From the NCBI GenBank assembly GCA_023436745.1, contig JAEZHZ010000377.1:1-25642 (forward strand): DNA of 25,642 nt. The letters run 5' to 3'. The position numbers and the translations under genes were made by a program. The notes under the pieces were generated by a model. The model was not told the origin of the DNA, did no database searches, and saw nothing but the letters and a program-made list of their open reading frames with translations. Source of the DNA: Pseudomonadota bacterium. GTDB lineage: Bacteria > Pseudomonadota > Alphaproteobacteria > Rhizobiales > Devosiaceae. This document shows positions 1-9,182 of this stretch, in pieces (within the stretch, counting starts at the first letter, position 1; every line of letters begins with the position of its first letter).

Positions 1-1300
<1,300 letters not shown>

Positions 1301-1421
1301 GGCGGGGGTAGAGCATAGGCCAAGGACAAAGGAAAGATCGGTCGCGCGGGTCAAGACCTGGCAAGCGAATGCCGTCAGCGCGAATCCCGTCGCTCCTTGC
1401 GCCCGGCTTCCGCGGGGTCGT

Positions 1422-1895
1422 TCAGCTGACAGCGGCCACAAGCGTCTCCGACACCGCTTCGGCCGTCGTGAGCCCGAGACGCTCGCGGATCGAGCGTTTC
1501 TTGCTGGCGAGATCTGCGATGGTGTAACCCTCCAGCACCTCGAAGAACGCTCCCAGCGCCTCGCGCAACGCGCCGTTGAGGTCGCACTCGCCGATCAGAG
1601 GGCAGTCGGCGCCCTCCTCGAAGCACTCGGCGAGTGCAAAGTTCTCCTCAGTCAGCCGAATGGTATCCAGCAGCGTGATCTGGTCGGCCGGCTTGCCGAG
1701 GCGAATGCCGCCGTGTCGGCCACGTACGGTCTTGAGAAGCCCGTTCTCAACCAAGGGCTTGATCAGCTTGAACAGGAACAGTTCGGAAATGCCGTAGGCC
1801 TTCGCGATCTCAGCCACGCGGCTCAGCCCCGGTTCATTGACGGCGCAATAGACCAAAGTGCGGATGGCGTAGTTCGATTGTCTCGTCAGTCTCAC
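1422..1895 (-). CDS. rirA: Rrf2-family iron-responsive regulator, RirA-like
   Basis: Rrf2-type winged-helix transcription factor of 157 residues. It begins MRLTRQSNYAIRTLVYCA and carries SELFLFK and VRGRHGGIRLGKPA, which match rhizobial RirA closely. RirA represses iron-uptake genes when iron is sufficient and senses iron through a [4Fe-4S] cluster. The three cluster cysteines are present as C91, C98 and C104 (CFEEGADCPLIGEC). The spacing between the first two is one residue shorter than in Rhizobium RirA (91, 99, 105, from memory). The start is the ATG at 1895, the only one that keeps the conserved N-terminal helix. It is divergent from the IHF-like gene across 156 bp that hold an iron-box-like site. 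The match to RirA rather than IscR or NsrR rests on the recognition helix and the ECFEE-CPL-C pattern. Confidence 0.85.
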   Translation of the reverse strand: MRLTRQSNYAIRTLVYCAVNEPGLSRVAEIAKAYGISELFLFKLIKPLVENGLLKTVRGRHGGIRLGKPADQITLLDTIRLTEENFALAECFEEGADCPLIGECDLNGALREALGAFFEVLEGYTIADLASKKRSIRERLGLTTAEAVSETLVAAVS

Positions 1896-1954
1896 GTCGG
1901 GCCTCTCGGGTGCTGCGCGGCAACATTATAACCATTCTAAAAAGTGTCAATTCC

Positions 1955-1969
1955 TGACGACACACTTCA
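1955..1969. promoter_or_regulatory. Candidate iron-responsive operator (IRO box)
   Basis: TGACGACACACTTCA fits the rhizobial IRO consensus TGA-N9-TCA, which is recognised by RirA. It lies 60 bp upstream of the rirA start, in the divergent rirA/IHF-like region, as expected for autoregulation. An overlapping inverted repeat, GTGTC (1944-1948) with GACAC (1959-1963), is also present. Only six positions are fixed in the consensus, so a chance match in a 156-bp gap is possible (a few percent). Confidence 0.4.
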
Positions 1970-2008
1970 TGTTTCACACGTTGTGTGCGTGACCTCTGGA
2001 CGAGCCCT

Positions 2009-2029
2009 TAAGTTCCGACTATGAACTTA
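2009..2029. promoter_or_regulatory. Perfect 7-bp inverted repeat upstream of IHF-like gene
   Basis: TAAGTTC (2009-2015) and GAACTTA (2023-2029) form a perfect inverted repeat with a 7-nt spacer, ending 22 bp before the IHF-like start codon. The size and symmetry suit a dimeric regulator binding near the transcription start. The sequence could also form a hairpin in the 5' leader. The cognate protein is unknown. Confidence 0.45.
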
Positions 2030-2051
2030 TTCTCGTTGGAGTATGTGAAGC

Positions 2052-2372
2052 GTGAGCAAGACAAAGACTCGAGCCGATCTGACCGACAGGGCAGTTGCCG
2101 AAACCGGCCTGCCCAGAGCCGAGGTATCGGCTGTTCTCGATGATATGCTGCGACTGATGAGTTCCGCGCTCATGCAATGCGAGACCGTGAAGCTGACCGG
2201 CTTCGGGTCGCTGCAGGTGCGCTCCCGCGCGGCACGGACGGGGCGAAATCCCCGCACCGGCACCGAGCACGAAATCTCACCCCGTCATACCGTGGTGTTT
2301 ACGCCGAGTACGCAGTTGCGGCAGGCGCTGGCAGCGCGTGTATCAGCCGGCGATGTCCGCGAGACTGCGTGA
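2052..2372 (+). CDS. HU/IHF-family DNA-binding protein, IHF-alpha-like
   Basis: Small DNA-bending protein of 106 residues. The N-terminal TRADLTDRA and the DNA-binding beta-arm GRNPRTG (64-70, with the intercalating proline P67), followed by EISPRHTVVF, are the IHF-alpha pattern. The helical dimerisation region (about 10-45) and FGSLQVR (51-57) match the fold. The start is GTG at 2052; GGAG at 2038-2041 is a usable ribosome-binding site, and the ATG at 2045 is followed at once by a stop. The sequence diverges from typical alphaproteobacterial IhfA, and genes usually next to ihfA are absent, so it may be a paralogue rather than the housekeeping subunit. Its last 30 bp overlap the 3' end of the convergent ROK gene. 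Confidence 0.85.
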   Translation: MSKTKTRADLTDRAVAETGLPRAEVSAVLDDMLRLMSSALMQCETVKLTGFGSLQVRSRAARTGRNPRTGTEHEISPRHTVVFTPSTQLRQALAARVSAGDVRETA

Positions 2373-3551
2373 GAAGTAGCGCCGGTAGAGCGGCAGTTCG
2401 GCAGCGCCGACGGCTGCGGCGAGCGGCCCAAACCGGCCGGCCTCGAGCCGTGGAACCGGTCGCGCGCCCGTGGGCAGCGTGGACAACGCCTTGGCGGTAG
2501 CCTCAATCAGGCGGTGACTTTCTGCCGGCGGCAGAAAGCCGTCGATGATGGCCAGTCCGGCAGGCGTGACCGTGGTGGTGTTGTAGATCAGATTTGCCAA
2601 CGCCACCGCCGCCTGATTGATCCAGACGTCCAGTACCGGCTCCAAAGCGTCGTAGTCCCATTCGTGGGGCGGCAAATGTGCGGGCACCAGCGGGCCGGCG
2701 AGTGCGGCCAGGGCAGACAGGGAGGCAAGCTGGTGCGCTGGCCGCAGTTTGCCCTCAGGGTCGGGAACGAGCATGTCGCCAAGATTGGCAGCGGCTCCGA
2801 AGGGGCCCTCCCACTGCAGTCCTTCGGCGAGACGCGCCGCTGCAATGTCATTGCCCAGGAACAGGTGAATGAAGCGGGCCGGCCGTGGGGGATCGTGGTC
2901 AACGATCTGTGCCCAAGCGGCTGCGCTGCCGCTATCGAGAAGGGATACCTCGAGTTCGGTTTCCGCGCGCAGTTCACCGGCGAGATCGAGCTCTGCCCAC
3001 AAGGCGATCTGTTCAGGAGGCGCTCCGAACCATTGCAGCCGCGACAGGAAGTCAGCCGGCAGGGCGATACCGACGTCGACTAGCCGATCCTCGTCGCTGG
3101 CGGGCAGGGCCCGGCGCACCTCGGCGATCATGTCAGCCAGTGAGGACGCCAAGGTGCCAGCGTCCGGATATGGGTAGTGCAGTCGTTTGCGCGCGCGAAC
3201 CTGGATGTGCAGGTCCAGCAGTAGCACTTCCGCGTGACGCCAGCCGACCTCGACCCCGATGGCGTAGGCGCCGTTTGCCTTCAGGAAGATCGGAGTTGCC
3301 GGCTGTCCCCGGCGACCCCGCCGCACCTCACCGCGCTCGATCAGGCCCGCTTGCTCGCAATCGGCGAGGATTGCGGAGACTGTCTGTGGCGCAAGGCCGG
3401 ACCGACGCGCGATTTCAGCGTTCGAGGAACCAGGGTGGAATGCGACGACGGTGAGCACCGCCCGTTCGTTGGCGCGCCGTAGTCCCTGTGGTTGCAGTCC
3501 ACGCCCACCGACCTCAAACGCGTCACGCAACTCCCCTTTTAGGGATGGCAT
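2343..3551 (-). CDS. ROK-family transcriptional regulator lacking the zinc motif
   Basis: Regulator of 402 residues with an N-terminal winged helix (about 24-85; NAEIARRSGLAPQTVSAIL is the HTH) followed by a ROK (repressor, ORF, kinase) sugar-binding fold starting at GVEVGWRHAEVLLLDL (99-114). The family senses sugars or sugar phosphates. The region where most ROK repressors carry the CxCGxxGC zinc motif reads FGAAANLGDMLVPDPEG and has no cysteines. The phosphate-loop glycines of ROK kinases are also degraded, so kinase activity is unlikely. The ATG start is at 3551. It lies 117 bp downstream of the ATPase gene on the same strand, so it may be cotranscribed with and regulate that importer. 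Its 3' end overlaps the convergent IHF-like gene. Confidence 0.85.
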   Translation of the reverse strand: MPSLKGELRDAFEVGGRGLQPQGLRRANERAVLTVVAFHPGSSNAEIARRSGLAPQTVSAILADCEQAGLIERGEVRRGRRGQPATPIFLKANGAYAIGVEVGWRHAEVLLLDLHIQVRARKRLHYPYPDAGTLASSLADMIAEVRRALPASDEDRLVDVGIALPADFLSRLQWFGAPPEQIALWAELDLAGELRAETELEVSLLDSGSAAAWAQIVDHDPPRPARFIHLFLGNDIAAARLAEGLQWEGPFGAAANLGDMLVPDPEGKLRPAHQLASLSALAALAGPLVPAHLPPHEWDYDALEPVLDVWINQAAVALANLIYNTTTVTPAGLAIIDGFLPPAESHRLIEATAKALSTLPTGARPVPRLEAGRFGPLAAAVGAAELPLYRRYFSRSLADIAG

Positions 3552-3568
3552 AGTAAAATCCGTTCACA

Positions 3569-3627
3569 AGGCCGCGACTGTTCTGCGGCGGCCTGAAGTT
3601 GAATGGGTTCAGTGGCCCCTGTCCACT
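3569..3627. repeat. Two inverted repeats between importer ATPase and ROK gene
   Basis: AGGCCGC (3569-3575) pairs with GCGGCCT (3588-3594) across 12 nt, and AGTGG (3611-3615) pairs with CCACT (3623-3627) across 7 nt. They lie between the ATPase stop and the ROK start. Neither is followed by a U-rich run, so they may be ROK operator sites or weak attenuators rather than intrinsic terminators. Confidence 0.35.
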
Positions 3628-3668
3628 AGGAAAAGGTCGCAGGTGCTGGCCGAAGAACGCGGCTGCGT

Positions 3669-4484
3669 CTAGCGAGCCTGGTAGAAGTCCGAGAGCGGAT
3701 CGGACAGAACCATGTCGCGAAGACGCTGCCCGAGGAAGGCCCGTAACTCGATGAAGCGCCGGTCTGCACGCAGATCGTCGTCGCCGCGCGGGCGCGGCAG
3801 ATCTACCTGGACGCGCTCCACCACCCGCCCAGGGCGTGGGGTCATGAGCAGCACTTCGTCGGCGAGCAGAAGCGCCTCATCGACGCTGTGGGTGACAAAC
3901 AGAACGGTGGGCGTACGCGCCTGCCATATACGCAGCAATTCCAGTTGCATGAGTTCGCGGCTCTGAGCGTCGAGGCTGGCAAATGGTTCGTCCATGAGCA
4001 GCAGGTTCGGCTCCGATGCCAACGCCCGGGCCAGTGCCACGCGCTGTCGCATGCCACCCGACAACTCGCCCGGCGGAGCAGCGGCGAAGCGCGTGAGGCC
4101 GACAAGGTCGAGATACTGGCGTGCCCGCTCCACCCTCGCAGCAGCGTCCAGCGTCGTACCAAGCAGGCCGAACTCAACGTTCCGTAACGCAGACTCCCAT
4201 GGAATCAGCCGGAAGGACTGGAACACGAAGCCGATGCCCGGCCCCGGATTCGGCGCAGCACCGTCCACCAGCACCTGACCCGAATCCGGTTGCATCAATC
4301 CGTCGCAGAGGCGCAGCAGAGTGGTCTTGCCGCAGCCGGACGGACCGAGAATGGCAACGAACCGGCCGCGATCGATCGAGAACTCGAGCCCTCGAAGTGC
4401 TTCCACCACTGTGCCACGGGAGGCATAGCAGAGGCCCACATCCCGAAGCTCAAGTGCAGTGGATGATCGCGGCGCCTTGGCCAT
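3669..4484 (-). CDS. NitT/TauT-family ABC transporter ATP-binding protein
   Basis: Cytoplasmic ATPase of 271 residues of the nitrate/sulfonate/taurine importer class (SsuB/TauB-like). It has Walker A GPSGCGKTT (47-55), the Q-loop in FVFQSFRLIPW, signature LSGGMRQRVALARAL, Walker B LLLMDEPFASLD and switch histidine in LFVTHSVDEAL. The ATG at 4484 shares one base with the stop of the upstream binding-protein gene (TGATG), so the two are translationally coupled. The partner permease lies divergently at 5587-6366 instead of in the same operon. The ligand cannot be read from the sequence; sulfonates, nitrate, pyrimidines and other small solutes all use this class. Confidence 0.9.
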   Translation of the reverse strand: MAKAPRSSTALELRDVGLCYASRGTVVEALRGLEFSIDRGRFVAILGPSGCGKTTLLRLCDGLMQPDSGQVLVDGAAPNPGPGIGFVFQSFRLIPWESALRNVEFGLLGTTLDAAARVERARQYLDLVGLTRFAAAPPGELSGGMRQRVALARALASEPNLLLMDEPFASLDAQSRELMQLELLRIWQARTPTVLFVTHSVDEALLLADEVLLMTPRPGRVVERVQVDLPRPRGDDDLRADRRFIELRAFLGQRLRDMVLSDPLSDFYQAR

Positions 4485-5506
4485 CAGCGATCCGCAGGAT
4501 CGGCAGAGGCATCGACGCCCAGTTCGGCAAGGACATCATCGATGGGGTTGAAGTCGACCCATTCCTCGAGGGGCGCAGGTTCGAGCCCTTCAAAATCGGC
4601 ACCCTGGAACAGCCACTCCTCGGAGACGTCAAGTTCTGCGCGGCTCAGACCACCGTTGACGCTCCAGCTGCCGGCGAAACTGGTCGCGAGTTCATCAAGG
4701 ATGGTGCGGTCGACGTGCGGCACCAGGCTTGCCATTGCGGCCGACCAGCGCTGTGGCTTCGCAGCGAAGTCGCGGGACGCCCGGACCAGGGCGCGGATGA
4801 CGGCGCGCACCTCTTCGGGCCGCTCACGGAGGACTGCAGGCGGCACGACGTTGACCTTGTTCAAGACCGGCGCGGCTCGGAAATACTCCTCCTGATCAAC
4901 CAGAACATGGAGACCCTGCCGCTCCGGCAGCGTAAGCCAGACGCCGATGGACATGGTGGTCGCATCGATGCGCCCGGCGGCCAGGGCCTGCGCCCGGACG
5001 TTTGGCTGTCCGAGCGGCACTACCTCTAGACTGACAGGATCGACTCCGCCGGCCTCGAGGACCTTCAGGCTCAGCGAGTGATCGAGGCTTCCTAGGCGGC
5101 CAACGCCAAAACTGCGCCCTGCAAGGTCCGTCACCTCATCCATGTCGGCGGAGCCTGCAATCAGGAAAGGCAACGACTTGTTGGGCGACATCACCGCAAC
5201 GAGGTCGGTCGCGCCACGGGCATGAAGCTGCAGAAGTGCGTCGAGGCCGATGTTGGCCATCTCTCCCTCGCCCGCAGCGATTGCGGCTATGGCAGAGGGC
5301 GTCTGCTGCACCCGCACCAGTTCCACCTCCACGCCTTCGCGGGTGAAATAGCCCTCACTCAGCGCAAGCTCTATGACCGAATTCGGCACCAGTGGCGGCT
5401 CGAGGTCGGTCACAATGAGCCGGAAGGGTGCCGCCTTAGCAGACCCAATGGGCGAAAGGGCGATGAGAATACCGGCAAGAAGACCGGCAGCGAGACGAGC
5501 GGACAC
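4484..5506 (-). CDS. NitT/TauT-family ABC transporter substrate-binding protein (NMT1/SsuA-like)
   Basis: Periplasmic binding protein of the NMT1/THI5-like group, 340 residues from the chosen start. GTG at 5506 is preferred over an in-frame upstream ATG at 5542. GGAGAG lies 5-10 nt before it, and it gives a clean Sec signal peptide (SARLAAGLLAGILIALSPIG, cleavage after AKA). This also widens the divergent gap to the permease from 44 to 80 bp. The mature protein carries ALSEGYFTREGVEVELVRV and AIAAIAAGEGEMANIGLDAL, the usual opening of this family. It supplies substrate to the ATPase it overlaps and, by inference, to the divergent permease. Ligand unknown. Confidence 0.88.
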   Translation of the reverse strand: MSARLAAGLLAGILIALSPIGSAKAAPFRLIVTDLEPPLVPNSVIELALSEGYFTREGVEVELVRVQQTPSAIAAIAAGEGEMANIGLDALLQLHARGATDLVAVMSPNKSLPFLIAGSADMDEVTDLAGRSFGVGRLGSLDHSLSLKVLEAGGVDPVSLEVVPLGQPNVRAQALAAGRIDATTMSIGVWLTLPERQGLHVLVDQEEYFRAAPVLNKVNVVPPAVLRERPEEVRAVIRALVRASRDFAAKPQRWSAAMASLVPHVDRTILDELATSFAGSWSVNGGLSRAELDVSEEWLFQGADFEGLEPAPLEEWVDFNPIDDVLAELGVDASADPADR

Positions 5507-5586
5507 GAAAACTCTCCGTTGGCCGGTGGCGAGTCGCGGCAACGACGCCGGCGTGGTACGGGGTTGTAGCCGGAGCGCTGCCCGGT

Positions 5587-6366
5587 TTGAAGGACGTTTG
5601 GAGCCGCAGGTTGGAACGGGAAGACGGCAGGATAGCGGGTCTGCGGGTACTGGTGCTGCTGTGCCTTGTTTGCCTGTGGTGGATCGTGGCCGACGGCCTG
5701 GGCACGCCCTTCATTCCCAGCCCGGCTGAAACCACTTCGGCTGGCTTGCGCCTGCTGCGGAACGGGCAGCTGCTTCCTGCGGTGGGTCAGAGCCTCGTGG
5801 TGTTCCTGCTCGGCTTTGGGCTAGCGGCACTTGTTGGCCTCGCTGCCGGCGTTGTGTTGGGAACATGGCGCGTGCTGGGCAGGGCACTCGATCCCTTCGC
5901 CTACGCCTTTGCCGCCACGCCGCGCGTGGCTTTCATCCCCCTGATCATCGTTTTGCTGGGGGTCGGGATAGAGGCCAAGCTGACGGTGGTCTTCCTTGGC
6001 GCCGTGATGCCGATCCTGCTCAATACCTATTCAGGCGTGTCCCATACCGACCCGGGATTGCTGGAAATGGCGCGCTCCGTGAAGGCAGGACAATGGGCGG
6101 TGTTCAGCCGTATCATGGTGCCGGGCGCCCTCCCCGCCATAGTGACGGGTTTGCGGATCGGAGCGACCATCGGGCTCATCAGCACGGTGGTGGCGGAGCT
6201 CTACACCGCAGTGCAGGGTCTGGGCGGCCTGCTCGCCCTCTACGGCAACAGCTTCCGTATGGCCGAGTACTTTGTCGTCGTGCTGACGCTTGCCGCCGTG
6301 GGGGTAGTTGTCACCGAGGCGCTGCGGCTGCTCGAGAAATCCGTTCAAGAACGCGGCCTTGGATAA
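5587..6366 (+). CDS. NitT/TauT-family ABC transporter permease
   Basis: Inner-membrane permease of 259 residues with about six hydrophobic segments, the first at about 18-36. The coupling loop (EAA motif region) is LLEMARSVKAGQWAVFSRIMVPGALPAIVTGLRIG, quoted in parts: LLEMARSVKAGQWAVF then RIMVPGALPAI. This is the SsuC/TauC type. The likely start is TTG at 5587, with GGAG at 5572-5575 eleven nt upstream; a TTG at 5611 is an alternative. It is transcribed divergently from the binding protein and ATPase of the same class, an unusual split. Its stop lies only 12 bp from the stop of the convergent Opp-type ATPase gene. Confidence 0.87.
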   Translation: MKDVWSRRLEREDGRIAGLRVLVLLCLVCLWWIVADGLGTPFIPSPAETTSAGLRLLRNGQLLPAVGQSLVVFLLGFGLAALVGLAAGVVLGTWRVLGRALDPFAYAFAATPRVAFIPLIIVLLGVGIEAKLTVVFLGAVMPILLNTYSGVSHTDPGLLEMARSVKAGQWAVFSRIMVPGALPAIVTGLRIGATIGLISTVVAELYTAVQGLGGLLALYGNSFRMAEYFVVVLTLAAVGVVVTEALRLLEKSVQERGLG

Positions 6367-6378
6367 CCGCATCTACGA

Positions 6379-7293
6379 TCAGGTGTAGACCCTCACGTCA
6401 CGACCGTCGGCGCGCGCCACCAGGCGACCTGGTTTTCCTGCGAGAGCGCTGACCTGACTCACCGCCACCGGATCCGTTGACAACTTGCCGGCCCCCGCAT
6501 CGTCGGTGGAGAGCACGGACGATTTCAGGAGCCTTGAATAGGGATGCTCGGGATTGTCGAGCACCGTACGGGCGTCACCCATCTCCACAATTCGGCCGCG
6601 CTGCATGATGATCAGGCGGTTCGAGATGTAATACGCGGTCGCCAGATCGTGGGTGATGTAGATGACGCTGACGCCAAGATCATCGCGCAGGCTGCGGAGC
6701 AGGTTGACGATGCTCATGCGTAGCGAAGCGTCCACCATGGACACCGGCTCGTCCGCCACCAGCAGAGGCGGGTTGGGGATCAAGGCACGGGCAATCGCGC
6801 AGCGCTGGAGTTGCCCGCCGCTCATCTCGTGGGGGAAACGCCCTCTCACTTCCACCAGGCTGAGGCCGACCTTCTGCAGGGCCTCGTCCGTGGCCCGGTC
6901 GATAGCGGCCCGGTCGGAGGTATGGAGGAAACGCTGGGCGGTTGATTCCAGATAGCGCTCGATCTTCTTGAGTGGATTGAACGCCTCGAACGGGTTCTGG
7001 AACACCGGCTGCACGTGGCTCATGAATTCGAGCCTGCTGGCACGACTGGCCCGCCGGTCGACCTTCTGGCCACGAAACCGGATTTCACCACCGGTCGGAT
7101 CTTCAAGACCCAGGATCATGCGTGCAAGGGTCGTCTTTCCCGAGCCGGACTCACCGATGATGGTAAAAATCTCCGGGTTGTCGGCACTGAGCGAGAAGCT
7201 GGCATCTGCAACCGCTTCCACAACGCGCCGGCCGAATATACCGCCCATGGTAAAATGCTTGGACACGCCGCGAACGTCGAGAAGGGTAGTCAT
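6379..7293 (-). CDS. Opp/Dpp-type ABC transporter ATP-binding protein (DppF/OppF-like)
   Basis: Second ATPase of the Opp/Dpp-type importer, 304 residues. It has Walker A GESGSGKTT (47-55), Q-loop VQPVFQNPFEAFNP, signature MSGGQLQRCAIARAL, Walker B LLVADEPVSMVD and switch VIYITHDLATAYY. The VSMVD ending of Walker B replaces the commoner TSALD of peptide importers. I associate it with sugar-linked members of the family, but this is an impression. The C-terminal region (PEHPYSRLLKSSV) is the oligopeptide-ATPase tail, without cysteines. It is the last gene of the operon and overlaps the preceding ATPase by 4 nt (7290-7293). Confidence 0.9.
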   Translation of the reverse strand: MTTLLDVRGVSKHFTMGGIFGRRVVEAVADASFSLSADNPEIFTIIGESGSGKTTLARMILGLEDPTGGEIRFRGQKVDRRASRASRLEFMSHVQPVFQNPFEAFNPLKKIERYLESTAQRFLHTSDRAAIDRATDEALQKVGLSLVEVRGRFPHEMSGGQLQRCAIARALIPNPPLLVADEPVSMVDASLRMSIVNLLRSLRDDLGVSVIYITHDLATAYYISNRLIIMQRGRIVEMGDARTVLDNPEHPYSRLLKSSVLSTDDAGAGKLSTDPVAVSQVSALAGKPGRLVARADGRDVRVYT

Positions 7294-8318
7294 GCGGGCA
7301 CTCCCACCGGACTGATCGCCCCCACCAGCGGCGTGACCTCACGCCAGCGCCAACAGGCGGTGCGATGATCGGCAGCTACGGTCTCGAGGGGTGGGCTCTG
7401 CTCGCGGCACTTGTCTATGGCGAGGGGGCATCGCGGGTGGAAGCGACATCCACGCGGCGGATCGGCAAGGTTTGGCGGTCGACCATCAAGCGCCGGGCGC
7501 TGTGTGGTATCGCCAATGCGCGGCAAGCTCGCAACAAGATGGGCCGTATAGGGGTGCTTGGGAGCAAAGAACATCTGGCGGGTGGGCCCCTCCTCGACAA
7601 GGCGCCCGGCATAGATGATCCCGACCCTGTCCGCGATGTTGGCGTGCACGCTCATGTCGTGGGTGACAAAGACGACAGAAGAGTCCATCTCGCGCTGGAT
7701 TTCGCGGATGAGAGACAGAACCTCCTTCTGTACCACCACGTCCAGGGCGGTCGTCGGCTCATCGGCGATGATGAATTCGGGATGGCACACGGTCGCCAGA
7801 CCGATGGTGACCCGCTGGCGCATACCGCCGGACAACTCATGGGGATAGGCACGCAGCACATCCGCCGGCAGCTTGAGGCGGGCGAGGTGTTCGACCACCC
7901 GTTCCTCGAACGCGCGGCCGGACAGGCCTAGGGGCCGCTGGGCGAAGTCCCGGAACGTCTTGCCGATGCGGCGGACCGGGTTGAGTACGCTCATCGAGCC
8001 CTGCATGACATAGCTCAGGCTCATCCAGCGTATCGCCTCCAGTTCCCGGGGGCTGGCCCGAACGACATCGATTGGCCCGGTGCTGAAACCAAAGCGAACA
8101 CTGCCGTCGACCACCCTGAGGGGCGGGCGGACAGCCGCGGCCAGCACCTTGATGAAGCTGGTCTTGCCCGACGAGCTTTCGCCGGCAATGCCATAGACCT
8201 CTCCCCGTCGCACCGTCATGGTGATGTCGTCCACAGCGCGCACTTCGCGGTTCACGCCGAAGTAGTTCATCTGATAGTAGGCCTTGAGCCCGTCGACCTT
8301 GAGAATATCCCGTGTCAT
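7290..8318 (-). CDS. Opp/Dpp-type ABC transporter ATP-binding protein (DppD/OppD-like)
   Basis: First ATPase of the importer, 342 residues. Walker A is GESSSGKTS (46-54), signature ELSGGMRQRV (161-170), Walker B FIIADEPTTALD, switch FVTHDMSVH. The C-terminal OppD/DppD extension keeps four cysteines, C291, C297, C304 and C322 (CRFHPRC, KC, ACW), the pattern associated with an iron-sulfur cluster in DppD-type ATPases. The ATG at 8318 follows the permease stop by 3 nt. Together with the DppF-like partner it would form the heterodimeric motor. Confidence 0.92.
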   Translation of the reverse strand: MTRDILKVDGLKAYYQMNYFGVNREVRAVDDITMTVRRGEVYGIAGESSSGKTSFIKVLAAAVRPPLRVVDGSVRFGFSTGPIDVVRASPRELEAIRWMSLSYVMQGSMSVLNPVRRIGKTFRDFAQRPLGLSGRAFEERVVEHLARLKLPADVLRAYPHELSGGMRQRVTIGLATVCHPEFIIADEPTTALDVVVQKEVLSLIREIQREMDSSVVFVTHDMSVHANIADRVGIIYAGRLVEEGPTRQMFFAPKHPYTAHLVASLPRIGDTTQRPALDGRPPNLADPPRGCRFHPRCPLAIDKCREQSPPLETVAADHRTACWRWREVTPLVGAISPVGVPA

Positions 8319-8321
8319 GGC

Positions 8322-9179
8322 TCAGACTCCCATGCGGCGCAGACGGCTGCGGGGATCGATGTACTCGTTCATCGACATCGCCAGCAGAAACAACCCCAGG
8401 AAGGTGATGACGATAAGCACCACCGGAATGACGACCCACCACCAAACGCCAACCACGATCGCAGAGTGCTGGTTGGACCAGTAGAGCACCGTCCCCATCG
8501 TGGGGTGATTGAGGTTGGTGAAGCCCAAGACGGCAAGGGTCACCTCCAGCGCCATCGACCACAGCATGTTGTTCATGAAGGTCGCAAAGACGATGGGCAT
8601 GACGTAGGGCAGGTGCTCCTCCAGCAGCACCTTGCGGGTGCTCATGCCGGCAAAGACCGCATGGCGCGTAAACTCGCGGTGCTTAAGGCCGCGAGCCACC
8701 GAGCGGATCAGGCGAGCGTCGAAAGGCCAGCCCAGGCAAGCCATGATCAGGGCCAGGGTAAAGGTGTCCAGATCGCTGCGCAGCACGAAGTAGAACAGCA
8801 CCAGGATCGGGAAGATCGGCACGGAAACGAAGATGTCGTTGATGAACATGAGCACGCGGTCGACCCAGCCACCCAGGTACCCCGCAGCCAGCCCCACGGT
8901 GATGGAGATGATGCGCGAAAGCACGGCCACGGTGAGGCCGAAGATGAGGCTGTTCCTGAACGCCGCCGAGAGTTGCCAGAACAGGTCCTGCCCGCGTGAG
9001 TTGGTTCCGAACCAGTGTTGGGCTGAAGGCGGCTGGTCGGGAACGGCCAGGTAGATCAGCGACGGGTCGACCGGCGAGATGAAGCTGAGTGCCGCAAAGG
9101 CCACAACGAGCCCAACCAGCACCAGCCCTATGGTGAACTCGATGTTGTAGCGGATCAGATCTCTGAAAACTGAAATCAT
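8322..9179 (-). CDS. Opp/Dpp-type ABC transporter permease (DppC-like)
   Basis: Inner-membrane permease of 285 residues. It has an N-terminal hydrophobic segment (about 15-35) and the periplasmic signature HWFGTNSRGQDLFWQL typical of DppC/OppC (usual form HxxGTDxxGRDxxSR). The core has about five further membrane segments. The coupling loop reads EFTRHAVFAGMSTRKVLLEEHLP. That long stretch can be read as EFTRHAVFAGMS followed by LLEEHLP; the usual A-x-x-x-G of the EAA loop is seen as AVFAGMS. The gene sits 3 nt after dppB-like and 3 nt before dppD-like, in a tight operon. Confidence 0.9.
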   Translation of the reverse strand: MISVFRDLIRYNIEFTIGLVLVGLVVAFAALSFISPVDPSLIYLAVPDQPPSAQHWFGTNSRGQDLFWQLSAAFRNSLIFGLTVAVLSRIISITVGLAAGYLGGWVDRVLMFINDIFVSVPIFPILVLFYFVLRSDLDTFTLALIMACLGWPFDARLIRSVARGLKHREFTRHAVFAGMSTRKVLLEEHLPYVMPIVFATFMNNMLWSMALEVTLAVLGFTNLNHPTMGTVLYWSNQHSAIVVGVWWWVVIPVVLIVITFLGLFLLAMSMNEYIDPRSRLRRMGV

Positions 9180-9182
9180 AGC

